This document shows, piece after piece, positions 42,346 through 51,208 of a stretch of DNA of 64,000 nt; position 1 is the stretch's first letter, and every line of letters begins with the position of its first letter. The stretch comes from DASRWI01 sp035654655. GTDB lineage: Bacteria; Bacteroidota; Ignavibacteria; Ignavibacteriales; Ignavibacteriaceae. The stretch lies in the NCBI GenBank assembly GCA_035654655.1, contig DASRWI010000026.1, positions 1 to 64,000 of the forward strand, in the 5' to 3' direction. The notes below the pieces were generated by a model. It was given only the letters and a program-made list of their open reading frames with translations, was not told the origin of the DNA and ran no database searches. The position numbers and the translations under genes are program-made.

Positions 42346-44262
42346 TTATTTTAAGAGATTTTCTTCAAGGAACATTATCATAGCATTAGTTTGGAAGTCT
42401 CTATTGCTTTTCTTTTGAAATCCATGACCTTCATCCTTAGCCATTAGATACCAGGTTTTTACTCCATTCTTCTTAACAGCATTAAGAATTTGTTCAGCTT
42501 CGGTAACAGGAACACGAGGGTCATTAAAACCTTGAATAACAAACAATGGGATTGTAATCTTACTTGCATTAGTAGATGGAGATATTTTCGTTAAAAACTC
42601 TTTCATCTTTGGTTCACGTTCATCTCCGTATTCAACTCTTCTTAAGTCTCTTCTATAAGATTGAGTATTATTTAAGAAGGTAACAAAGTTACTAATACCT
42701 ACCACATCAATGCCGCACTTAAGTTGATTACTATAATGAGTCAACGTGGATAAAACCATATAACCTCCATAGCTTCCGCCATAAACACATATACGATTAC
42801 CATCTAAGTCAGGCTGTTTTTTTATCCATTCAATTAACTTACCAATATCCTGAACAGATTCTTCTCTCTTAAAGCCATTATCCATGGCAAGATAAGTTTT
42901 ACCATATCCTGTTGAGCCTCTAACGTTTGGAGCAACCATTGCTATTCCCATTTCATTAACAAAGTATTGAGTTAAAGAAGAAAATCCAGGTTGAAATTGA
43001 CTTTCAGGTCCTCCATGAATATTTATTATAACTGGAAATGGTCCTTTACCTTTCGGCTTAAATACAAATGCAGGAATTTCTCTATTATCAAAAGTAGGGT
43101 AGTGAATTAAATCTGCTTTAACAAACTTATGTGTATTTAATCCTCCAACTTCACTGAAAGTCCATCTTTCCATTTTGTTATCATCAAGATTAATCGAAAA
43201 AGCATCACCTGGAAGCTGAGGAGTATTAACAGTAAACCCTAACATTTTATCATCATAAGAAAAATTAAAACCTCCTACAATACCTTCTGGAACATCCAAA
43301 GGTTTATATTTCATTGTGTTCATATCCATCATATAAGCTTTTGTTAAGCCATCTACATTAACAGTGAAAACAAGTTTATCACTGTTCTGTGAAAGCTCAA
43401 GTTCTTCAACATCCCAGTTTATATCAGGAGTAAGTACAGTTATCTTCTTAGTAGCTCTATCATAATATTTAAGTTTTATAAATTCACTATTTTCATCGCT
43501 TGTAAAAATTATTCCTTTTTTATCCTTTGCAAATAAAGCTGCACCATAAGAAATATTTTGATTACTCTTATTAAAAGGAATAAGTTCGTTTGTATTTAAG
43601 TTATAAGTATAAATATAAGATTCATTTGCTGATACATACTTAACTACAATCAATTCTGAGTCATCATCTGACCAATCGAATACGGCCCACTCACCACCTT
43701 CAGAAATAATTGGCTGTACTTTCATAACATCATTAATAGTACTTATATAAATATCATTATCAGTCCCATTTCTTCTTGTACTTGAAAAAGCAAATTTATC
43801 TCCTTTATTAGACCATCCAAGTAATCCATTTCTGCTTTTTCCATCAGTTAACATTTGAAATGAACCATCATCAATATTGAATGTATATATCTGATAAAAT
43901 TCACCACCTCCAACATCCTTTGTAAATAAAAACATATCTTTTGTTTTATCAGGACAAACAATCAAATTACCAACTGGTTCATTGAAAAAAGTTAATTGCT
44001 GCCTTGCACCACCAGGCATTGCAACGTAGTGTATCTGACCGGTCTCTCCGAATCTTGTCCCTATCAGCATACCTTGTTTACTGGGCAGCCAATCAGCAAA
44101 TCTTGCTGAACGAACATTTTGATATTGAAAAACTTTATCAACTATTCTCTGAGGAACTTCCGGAATATTTTCCATGACCAGATTTCCTCTTTCAATCCTA
44201 TCAGATTGGGGGAGAATATTAATAAAACAGAAAAGCTGAAGAACTATGAATAATCTTTTCAT
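42346..44262 (-). CDS. Secreted S9-family prolyl oligopeptidase-like peptidase
   Basis: This 638-residue protein has a signal peptide ('LFIVLQLFCFINILPQ'), a beta-propeller of WD40/TolB-like repeats ('GWSNKGDKFAFSSTRRNGTDNDIYIS', 'DWSDDDSELIVV') up to about residue 370, and an alpha/beta-hydrolase domain. The catalytic triad is visible as Ser497 in 'CVYGGSYGGYM', Asp581 in 'GFNDPRVP' and His613 in 'DEGHGF'. S9 enzymes cut short peptides, often after proline or as acylaminoacyl peptidases, here probably in the periplasm. It is monocistronic, divergent from the symporter gene at 44455. Confidence 0.9.
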   Translation of the reverse strand: MKRLFIVLQLFCFINILPQSDRIERGNLVMENIPEVPQRIVDKVFQYQNVRSARFADWLPSKQGMLIGTRFGETGQIHYVAMPGGARQQLTFFNEPVGNLIVCPDKTKDMFLFTKDVGGGEFYQIYTFNIDDGSFQMLTDGKSRNGLLGWSNKGDKFAFSSTRRNGTDNDIYISTINDVMKVQPIISEGGEWAVFDWSDDDSELIVVKYVSANESYIYTYNLNTNELIPFNKSNQNISYGAALFAKDKKGIIFTSDENSEFIKLKYYDRATKKITVLTPDINWDVEELELSQNSDKLVFTVNVDGLTKAYMMDMNTMKYKPLDVPEGIVGGFNFSYDDKMLGFTVNTPQLPGDAFSINLDDNKMERWTFSEVGGLNTHKFVKADLIHYPTFDNREIPAFVFKPKGKGPFPVIINIHGGPESQFQPGFSSLTQYFVNEMGIAMVAPNVRGSTGYGKTYLAMDNGFKREESVQDIGKLIEWIKKQPDLDGNRICVYGGSYGGYMVLSTLTHYSNQLKCGIDVVGISNFVTFLNNTQSYRRDLRRVEYGDEREPKMKEFLTKISPSTNASKITIPLFVIQGFNDPRVPVTEAEQILNAVKKNGVKTWYLMAKDEGHGFQKKSNRDFQTNAMIMFLEENLLK

Positions 44263-44330
44263 TGCATCCTCAAAAATTAGACTTAGGGTAAAATAATATA
44301 TTTTTATTAATCTGAGAAGATTTAAATAAT

Positions 44331-44365
44331 TAAAGATGACATCTTTTTAAAAGATGTCATCTTTA
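44331..44365. repeat. Perfect 35-base palindrome between divergent genes
   Basis: TAAAGATGACATCTTTT (44331-44347) is the exact inverse complement of 44349-44365, with one central base. A smaller palindrome, AAAGAT-4-ATCTTT, follows at 44420-44435. It lies between divergent start codons (44262 and 44455), where a terminator is not needed, so a regulator site or an extruded hairpin is more plausible. Confidence 0.75.
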
Positions 44366-44454
44366 GCCTGTAAATTAATATAATTTTTCTTGAAAGATTA
44401 AACTTAGTTAAGTAAGTTAAAAAGATAAAAATCTTTAATTTAGCTGAACAAATT

Positions 44455-45741
44455 ATGTCTGGTAAATATCCTCTCTACATAAAAATATTTATTGGTCTTG
44501 CAGTGGGTTTAATAGCAGGATTAATAACAAATTTTTTCTTCCCTCAAAATAAAGATGTTCAATGGTTTGTTGCTAATATTGCTTATCCATTGGGACAAAT
44601 CTTTTTGCGATTAATTTTTATGATAATTGTACCATTGATATTTACTGCAATTGTTCTTGGTGTTGCGGATTTTAAAGATATAAATAAAATTGGCAGAGTT
44701 GGTCTTAAAGTACTTTTTTATACGTTTTTAATAACTTCAATATCTGTATTGATAGGATTATTCCTTGTTGATGTTATTCAGCCCGGAAAAGGAATTGATG
44801 AGCAGGGAAGAAACATTTTAATGAGTATGATTTCCGATAAGCAAAATGTTTCATCGATTATTGAAAAAGCAAATGAATCAAAATCTTTAGTTCAAATTAT
44901 TGTAGATATAATTCCACGTAATCCATTCGTTGACATAGTAAGTTATCTTGACCCAAATTATCGCGGTGGGGGATTGATATCAATTATGTTTTTTGCTTTA
45001 ATATTTGGAATAGCTTTAGCAATGATAAGTCAAGAGAAGGCGGCACCTCTTATCAAGGTATTTCAAGCATTATATGAAGTAGTTATGAAAATAATTGACT
45101 TTGCTATGAAACTTGCTCCATATGGAGTGGCAGCATTGGTATTTTCAACTGCTGCCGGATTGGGATTTTCTATTGTAACAATCTTGGCAAAATATATTAT
45201 GGTTGTTATAAGCGCTTTGCTAATCCACTTTATTTTTACGTATGGTGCAATCATAAAGTTTATTATTAAAAGAAATCCGTGGCACTTCTTTAGAGATATA
45301 AGCGAAGTATTGCTTACTGCTTTTTCTACAAGCTCATCAAATGCAACATTGCCTACTTCAATAAGAGTAACTCAGGATAATTTAAAAGTTGATAAAGATA
45401 TAACGAATTTTGTTTTAACAGTTGGCTCAACTGCAAATCAAAATGGAACAGCCCTTTATGAAGGAATCACAGTTCTATTCCTTGCTCAATTTTTTGGGAT
45501 TGAATTATCTATACTGCAGCAGCTAATGGTTGTATTTTTATCAATACTTGCAGGTATAGGAACTGCTGGAGTTCCGGGAGGGTCGTTGCCATTAGTGGTA
45601 ATGGTTCTGCAAACAGTAGGAGTGCCTGCAGAGGGAATTGGAATTATTCTTGGAGTTGATAGAATACTTGATATGTCAAGAACAGTTGTTAATGTTTCAG
45701 GAGATATTGTTCTTGCTGCTTGGGTTGATAAATCAGAGTAA
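44455..45741 (+). CDS. Dicarboxylate/amino-acid:cation symporter (DAACS family)
   Basis: The 428 residues have eight membrane helices and two re-entrant loops. The loop motifs are present: 'TAFSTSSSNATLPTS' (HP1), 'NQNGTALYEG' (TM7 NMDGT-equivalent), 'GIGTAGVPGGSLPL' (HP2) and 'GVDRILDMSRTVVNVSGD' (TM8). Proteins of the GltP/DctA group import glutamate, aspartate or C4-dicarboxylates with sodium or protons. The Asp/Asn pattern in TM8 ('DMSRTVVNV') keeps the substrate-binding Arg region. Substrate choice is not settled by sequence. Confidence 0.92.
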   Translation: MSGKYPLYIKIFIGLAVGLIAGLITNFFFPQNKDVQWFVANIAYPLGQIFLRLIFMIIVPLIFTAIVLGVADFKDINKIGRVGLKVLFYTFLITSISVLIGLFLVDVIQPGKGIDEQGRNILMSMISDKQNVSSIIEKANESKSLVQIIVDIIPRNPFVDIVSYLDPNYRGGGLISIMFFALIFGIALAMISQEKAAPLIKVFQALYEVVMKIIDFAMKLAPYGVAALVFSTAAGLGFSIVTILAKYIMVVISALLIHFIFTYGAIIKFIIKRNPWHFFRDISEVLLTAFSTSSSNATLPTSIRVTQDNLKVDKDITNFVLTVGSTANQNGTALYEGITVLFLAQFFGIELSILQQLMVVFLSILAGIGTAGVPGGSLPLVVMVLQTVGVPAEGIGIILGVDRILDMSRTVVNVSGDIVLAAWVDKSE

Positions 45742-45752
45742 ATAGCCGCAAT

Positions 45753-47426
45753 TTAAACCAATTTACCACCTAATTCATCTGTAATGATTTTTACATAAGG
45801 ATCATTTTTATCAAGTTTATTTTGAGATTTATTCTCAGGTTTAGAAGGTGCTTGAATAAATTTAGGATTAAGATTTAAGGGAACCTTAAAGAATTCAGAA
45901 ATTTTTGTATTTAGCAATTTTTTATTCATATTAAAAGTTTGCTGAGCATTTTCAATTTCAGTCACAACATTTACATTATTACCTTCCAAACTTGCAAGCT
46001 TTAAGCTTTTCATAAACGGACCAAGTATTAATCCATTATCTTCTGCAATGTAATTGGCGAAATTATCCCATTTAGATTTAATTTCATCAAATGTAATAAC
46101 AGGCTGCTTTGCTGATAGTGGTTTTTCAGCTTTAAGAGTTGAAGCCATTATCTTAACTTCAGGAGCAGTAGTTGCAGCAGGTTTTTTTTCTGTTGTTTTA
46201 TCTTCAACAGAAGGTTCAATATCTAATTTAGAAGTAAAATTACTGCTGTTTATTAGGTATGGAGTTTTTTTTTCTGCTGTAACTTGAATTTCTACATCAC
46301 CTTCGCTTATTTTAGAAAGTAAACTGCTTATGGTAGAGGACCTTTCTAGACCAATCATATGAGCGAGCGAAATTTCTACTTTTAACTTTTGGTTCTGAGA
46401 GTATTTTAGTTCTTGATTGACCTTATTGAGATAGTTTAATAATCTAAGTAAATCACCTTCAGAGAATTGGTCAATATAGTTTAAATATCTGGTTTTATAA
46501 ATTTGAGCTGCTTCAATCAAATCAGAATTCTGTGTAAGAATTACAGTCATAATATTTCTAAAATGTTCAGTTAATCCATCAACAAAATCAACGAAGTTCC
46601 ATCCATTCTCATAAATCTTTTTTGATACTTCAAAAACAACTTTGAAATTTTTATTTATAACAGCATCAGATATATCAAAATAAATTTCATCATCAACAAG
46701 ATTTAACATCTTTGCAATTGTATGATGGTCAATCTTATCACCACAAAATGCTACTACCTGGTCAAAATAACTTTCAGCATCACGCAAAGCTCCATCAGCT
46801 TTTTTTGCTATGATGGTTAACGAAGTATCATCTATTTGTATATTTTCTGCAATAGCAATTTTATTTAATAATTCTTTTATTGTATCAAGTTGAATTCTTC
46901 TAAAATCATAACGCTGACAGCGTGAGATAATTGTAAGTGGGACTTTATGAATATCAGTAGTAGCGAAAATAAAAATTGTATGTGAAGGGGGTTCTTCTAA
47001 TGTCTTAAGGAAAGCATTAAATGATTCCCTTGTTAACATATGAACTTCATCAATAATATAAACTTTGTATTTACCTCTTGCGGGGGCAAACTTAACTGAC
47101 TCCCGAAGATTTTTTATTTCATCAATACCTCTGTTGGATGCGCCATCAATTTCAATAATATCCAATGTTTGACCATTCTGAATATTCTGGCACATTTCAC
47201 ATTCACCGCAAGCTTCAAAATCAACAGGGTTGGTACAGTTTAAAGTCTTTGCAAGAATTCTTGCTGTAGTAGTTTTGCCAACACCTCTTGGACCGGTAAA
47301 AAGATAAGCGTGCGCTATTCTATTATTCTTAATCGCATTCTTTAATGTTGTAGTTATATGTTCCTGACCAACAACATCATTAAACTTTTGAGGTCTCCAT
47401 TTTCTTGCAGTTACAATAAAAGCCAT
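45753..47426 (-). CDS. dnaX: DNA polymerase III tau/gamma subunit
   Basis: The 557 residues start with the clamp-loader AAA+ module: Walker A 'GPRGVGKTT' (45-53), the zinc-binding cysteines 'NCTNPVDFEACGECEMC', 'IDGASNRGIDEI', Walker B 'IIDEVHM' and sensor 1 'FATTD'. Domain III runs to about 370. A Lys/Pro/Glu-rich linker and a C-terminal domain (about 435-557) follow, which in other bacteria bind DnaB and the polymerase. A nine-A run at codons 385-388 lies just after domain III. It overlaps nothing and fRMsr lies one base upstream, in a lon-msr-dnaX order. Confidence 0.96.
   Translation of the reverse strand: MAFIVTARKWRPQKFNDVVGQEHITTTLKNAIKNNRIAHAYLFTGPRGVGKTTTARILAKTLNCTNPVDFEACGECEMCQNIQNGQTLDIIEIDGASNRGIDEIKNLRESVKFAPARGKYKVYIIDEVHMLTRESFNAFLKTLEEPPSHTIFIFATTDIHKVPLTIISRCQRYDFRRIQLDTIKELLNKIAIAENIQIDDTSLTIIAKKADGALRDAESYFDQVVAFCGDKIDHHTIAKMLNLVDDEIYFDISDAVINKNFKVVFEVSKKIYENGWNFVDFVDGLTEHFRNIMTVILTQNSDLIEAAQIYKTRYLNYIDQFSEGDLLRLLNYLNKVNQELKYSQNQKLKVEISLAHMIGLERSSTISSLLSKISEGDVEIQVTAEKKTPYLINSSNFTSKLDIEPSVEDKTTEKKPAATTAPEVKIMASTLKAEKPLSAKQPVITFDEIKSKWDNFANYIAEDNGLILGPFMKSLKLASLEGNNVNVVTEIENAQQTFNMNKKLLNTKISEFFKVPLNLNPKFIQAPSKPENKSQNKLDKNDPYVKIITDELGGKLV
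46265..46273 (-). other. A9 slippage-prone run inside dnaX
   Basis: Nine consecutive A on the coding (minus) strand cover codons 385-388 (Glu-Lys-Lys-Thr). Adding one A leads to a stop after eight further codons and losing one A leads to a stop after three. Either way the product would be about 390-395 residues, the size of a gamma-type subunit. Thermus dnaX makes gamma by transcriptional slippage at an A9 run; here the role is inferred. Confidence 0.55.
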
Positions 47427-47427
47427 A

Positions 47428-47922
47428 TTATAAAATCTCTTTTGAAATAAATGAACAGTATTGTTCTAAATAAAATTTATCTTCTTCATTAAATGAATAA
47501 TAACTTTCGCTGTCAAGATCAAGTACGCCAAAAAGAGAATTGTCTTTATTGAAAATCGGAACAACAATCTCTGATTTTGAATTCGCATCACAAGCAATAT
47601 GTCCGGGGAATTTATCCACATTAAGGACAATAATCGTTTCTCTTTTTTCAGCAGCAGTACCACAAACTCCATTGCCAATTGCAATTTGAGTGCAGGCTAC
47701 TTTTCCCTGGAAAGGTCCTAAATATAGTTTATTCCCATCATAAATATAAAAACCAACCCAGCTAATTTTATTGAAATTTTGTTTTAACAAAGCGGAAAAA
47801 TTTGCAAGGTTAGATATTAGATTATCATTCTTGTCAATCAAAGATTCAACAACCTTGCTAAGTTGTTCGTATTTCTCTTTATCAGAAAGCTTTTGCTCTA
47901 ATACAATATTATTTTCTTCCAC
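47428..47922 (-). CDS. Free methionine-(R)-sulfoxide reductase (GAF domain)
   Basis: The 164-residue single GAF-domain protein has 'WVGFYIYDGNKLYLGPFQGKVACTQIAIGNGVCGTAAEKRETIIV' and 'HIACDANSKSEIVVPI', with the three catalytic/resolving cysteines of fRMsr (in 'VACT', 'GVCGT' and 'IACD'). It reduces free methionine-R-sulfoxide using thioredoxin, protecting the methionine pool from oxidation. The gene overlaps the 3' end of lon by 14 bases and precedes dnaX by one base. Confidence 0.92.
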   Translation of the reverse strand: MEENNIVLEQKLSDKEKYEQLSKVVESLIDKNDNLISNLANFSALLKQNFNKISWVGFYIYDGNKLYLGPFQGKVACTQIAIGNGVCGTAAEKRETIIVLNVDKFPGHIACDANSKSEIVVPIFNKDNSLFGVLDLDSESYYSFNEEDKFYLEQYCSFISKEIL

Positions 47923-50338
47923 GAATAGCTTTCTTTTTATTTGATTTTATTTTTAACTTGGGAAATACATAAGGAATAGCATCCTTAAAATCTTCCACAG
48001 GAATAATTGTTAAATCTTTTAGTACACTTGCTTGAATTTCTTTTATATCCACTTCATTATCTTTTGGAATAATGATGTTTGTAATTCCATTACGTTTAGC
48101 TGCCAATAATTTTTCTGTTAATCCACCTATAGGAAGAATTTTTCCTCTCAAAGTAATTTCACCTGTCATAGCAACATTACTTGATGCCGGAATACCTTTA
48201 ACAGCAGAAAGTACAGCCATAGCCATTGTAATGCCTGCAGAAGGACCATCCTTAGGAATAGCTCCTTCAGGCAAGTGGATATGAACTTCTTTTCCTTTGT
48301 AGAAATTTGGATCCATACCTAAATGTTTGGCATCTGAACGTAGATAACTTAAGCCTGCCTGAGCAGATTCTTTCATTACATCACCAAGCTGACCGGTAAG
48401 AATTAATTTTTCAGAACCATTCATTATCGCAACATCAACATTAAGGATTTCACCACCTACACTTGTCCAAGCTAAACCTGTAACACTACCAACGGTACTT
48501 TCAGTACCGTGTTTTAATCTTCTAAACCTTGGAGTCTTCAAATATTTTTGAATGGTCTCAACAGTAACCAAATGCTTTTCAGGTTTTTTTGATTCTTCAG
48601 CTTCTTTAATAACTATATCTTTTGCTAATTTCCTACAAACAGAAGCAAGTTCACGTTCAAGATTTCTTACACCGGCTTCACGTGTATAATCTTCAATAAT
48701 TTTTTTAATTGCTGAATCTTCAAATACAACATTTTTATTTTTTAAACCATGAGCTTCAAGCTGCTTTGGAAGAATATGTCTTTTTGCAATTTCTATTTTG
48801 TCATGTTCAAGGTAACCATTCAATTCAATGATTTCCATTCTATCCTGAAGTGGAAGAGGGATATTATACCTTACATTCGCAGTAGTAATGAACATTACCT
48901 GTGATAGGTCATAATCTACTTCAAGATAATGGTCATTGAAGGAATGATTTTGTTCAGGGTCTAAAACCTCAAGCATTGCTGATGAAGGGTCACCTCTGAA
49001 GTCCATACTCATTTTATCAATTTCATCTAAAAGCATAATGGGATTAACTGAACCGGCCTTCTTCATTGATTGAATAATTTTGCCCGGCATAGAACCTATG
49101 TAAGTTCTTCTATGTCCTCTAATTTCAGCTTCATCTCTAATCCCGCCTAAACTAATACGAACAAAATTTCTTCCCAAAGCTCTTGCAATAGATTTGCCCA
49201 AAGATGTTTTACCAACTCCCGGAGGTCCTACAAAACATAAAATTTGTCCACGCATTTGCTTAACTAAATTGAGCACTGCAATGTGTTCGACTATGCGCTC
49301 TTTAGGTTTTTCTAATCCAAAATGGTCTTCATCTAAAATCTTTTGTACGTGTTTGATGTCCAGATTATCTTTTGTCTTCTTTGACCAGGGGACATCGACC
49401 ATCCATTCAAGAAAGTTCCTAATTACTGTATGCTCAGGAGACATTGGAGGAGTTTTCTTAAGCTTGTTCAATTCATCTAATGCTTTAACCTGAACTTCTT
49501 TTGGCATTTTGGCAGATTTAATCTGCTCTCTTAATTTTTGAATTTCAGGAGAAATATCTTCATCATCGCCTAATTCATCCTGAAGAATTTTTATTTGTTC
49601 TTGTATAATAAACTTACGCTGAGTCTTTGCAATATTTTCCTGAACTTTATTATCAATTTCTTTTTCAATTTTAAGAATATCAATTTCAGAGTTAAGTATT
49701 TTAACTACTTCATAAAATTGTTCTTTAATAGTAAATTTTTGAAGTATTGACTGCTTGACTTCGATTGATTGATTTATATTGGCAGCTATATAAAACAATT
49801 TTCTATCAGGTTCTTCAATATTATCATAAGCAGCAATTGCTTCATTAGGAACATTCCTTGAAATCTTTACATAATTCTTAAACAACTGAGATGCTTGTCT
49901 AACTAAAGCATTCATTTCATGGTCGTGTTCATTTTCAGGAATTATTACACTTATTTTTCCTTCGAAGAATTCTTTTTTATCCGTAAAACTCTTTATTCTA
50001 CCTTGTAATAATCCATCAACTAAAATTTTCATTAAACCATTTGGGAGTTTAAGAATTTGAATAATTTTAGCTATCGTTCCTTCAGCATATATATCTTCTT
50101 TTTTTGGGTCTTCTATGTTAGATTTTTTTTGTGTGGATAAGAAAATATATTTTGAATTTTCTACTGCATAATTAGCTGCTTTAATAGATTGGTCTCTGCC
50201 AACGAGAACAGGGAATATCATATAAGGGAAAATAACTATATCTCTTAAGGGGAGAATGGGTAGAATTTCGGGAAGATTTTCAACAAGGTCCGTATTGCTA
50301 GTCGTACTGCTAATTTCTATTTCATTGTTCCTCTTCAA
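47909..50338 (-). CDS. lon: ATP-dependent Lon protease
   Basis: This 809-residue protein has the LonA order: N-terminal substrate domain (about 20-220, 'LPILPLRDIVIFPYMIFPVLVGR'), a coiled coil, AAA+ with Walker A 'GPPGVGKTSL' and Walker B 'PIMLLDEIDKM', and the protease domain with Ser700 in 'PKDGPSAG' and Lys743 in 'LTEKLL', 43 residues later as required for the Ser-Lys dyad. It degrades misfolded and regulatory proteins. The C terminus is basic ('KIKSNKKKAIRGRK'). It is the first gene of the lon-fRMsr-dnaX run. Confidence 0.97.
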   Translation of the reverse strand: MKRNNEIEISSTTSNTDLVENLPEILPILPLRDIVIFPYMIFPVLVGRDQSIKAANYAVENSKYIFLSTQKKSNIEDPKKEDIYAEGTIAKIIQILKLPNGLMKILVDGLLQGRIKSFTDKKEFFEGKISVIIPENEHDHEMNALVRQASQLFKNYVKISRNVPNEAIAAYDNIEEPDRKLFYIAANINQSIEVKQSILQKFTIKEQFYEVVKILNSEIDILKIEKEIDNKVQENIAKTQRKFIIQEQIKILQDELGDDEDISPEIQKLREQIKSAKMPKEVQVKALDELNKLKKTPPMSPEHTVIRNFLEWMVDVPWSKKTKDNLDIKHVQKILDEDHFGLEKPKERIVEHIAVLNLVKQMRGQILCFVGPPGVGKTSLGKSIARALGRNFVRISLGGIRDEAEIRGHRRTYIGSMPGKIIQSMKKAGSVNPIMLLDEIDKMSMDFRGDPSSAMLEVLDPEQNHSFNDHYLEVDYDLSQVMFITTANVRYNIPLPLQDRMEIIELNGYLEHDKIEIAKRHILPKQLEAHGLKNKNVVFEDSAIKKIIEDYTREAGVRNLERELASVCRKLAKDIVIKEAEESKKPEKHLVTVETIQKYLKTPRFRRLKHGTESTVGSVTGLAWTSVGGEILNVDVAIMNGSEKLILTGQLGDVMKESAQAGLSYLRSDAKHLGMDPNFYKGKEVHIHLPEGAIPKDGPSAGITMAMAVLSAVKGIPASSNVAMTGEITLRGKILPIGGLTEKLLAAKRNGITNIIIPKDNEVDIKEIQASVLKDLTIIPVEDFKDAIPYVFPKLKIKSNKKKAIRGRK

Positions 50339-50440
50339 TTAAAAGCTCCTTTACCGCTAAAAGTATTTTATAAAATGGAAATATATCAAAATTAAGCAGG
50401 GCATTCAAGGAACGATTAGAGTATAAATTAAACCTATCCT

Positions 50441-51208
50441 CTAATAATTGGTTATAATTTCAATCATATCTTTATGAATTAAACCATTTGTGGCAAGTAC
50501 TTTTTTGGTATAAATAGTTGTAGGATTACTTTCAAAATCTGTTACTTTTCCCCCTGCTTCTTCAACTATAAGCATACCTGCAGCCATATCCCAGGGATGT
50601 AAATGAATTTCCCAAAAGCCATCGAAAATTCCTCTGGCTACATAGCAGAAATCAACAGCAGCTGAACCTAATCTTCTCATTCCTCTTGATGCTTTAGTTA
50701 AGGCAGTGAATTTTTCAAATGCGTGTTCAGGGTTATCATTTATATCATAAGGAAATCCTGTTACTAATAAACTTTGTGTTAATATAGAATTCTTACTTAC
50801 ATTAATTTTATTCCCATTAAGGAAAGCTCCGCTTCCTTTTTCAGCAGAATATAATTCATCTTTCATTACATCGTAAATAACTCCGGCAATTGTTTCATTA
50901 TTTTTCTGAACACCGATTGATACAGAAAAAATTGGAAGTCCGTGAGCAAAGTTAGTAGTACCATCAAGAGGGTCAATAACCCATAAATAATCGGATGAAC
51001 CTTTTACATTACTTCCTTCTTCAGCAAGAATTCCGTGAGATGAATAATTTTTCTTTACAAAATTGACAATCAATAATTCAGATGCCTTATCAATTTGGGT
51101 TACAAGATTTGATTCGCCTGTTTTAAATTGAATATCTAAATGTTTTCCAAAACCGTTTCTAACAACTTCACCTGCTTCTCTGGCGATTTGTTCAATATCT
51201 CTAATCAT
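50441..51208 (-). CDS. suhB: Inositol monophosphatase family protein
   Basis: The 255 residues carry the metal-binding motifs 'AEEGS', 'WVIDPLDGTTNFAHGLPIFSVSIG' and 'HPWDMAAGMLIVEEAGG' that define the SuhB/IMPase family, plus an N-terminal 'IAREAGEV'. Such enzymes release phosphate from inositol-1-phosphate or similar substrates with Mg2+; E. coli SuhB also joins rRNA antitermination complexes. Its ATG overlaps the stop of the acyl-CoA synthetase gene by one base. Confidence 0.93.
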   Translation of the reverse strand: MIRDIEQIAREAGEVVRNGFGKHLDIQFKTGESNLVTQIDKASELLIVNFVKKNYSSHGILAEEGSNVKGSSDYLWVIDPLDGTTNFAHGLPIFSVSIGVQKNNETIAGVIYDVMKDELYSAEKGSGAFLNGNKINVSKNSILTQSLLVTGFPYDINDNPEHAFEKFTALTKASRGMRRLGSAAVDFCYVARGIFDGFWEIHLHPWDMAAGMLIVEEAGGKVTDFESNPTTIYTKKVLATNGLIHKDMIEIITNY

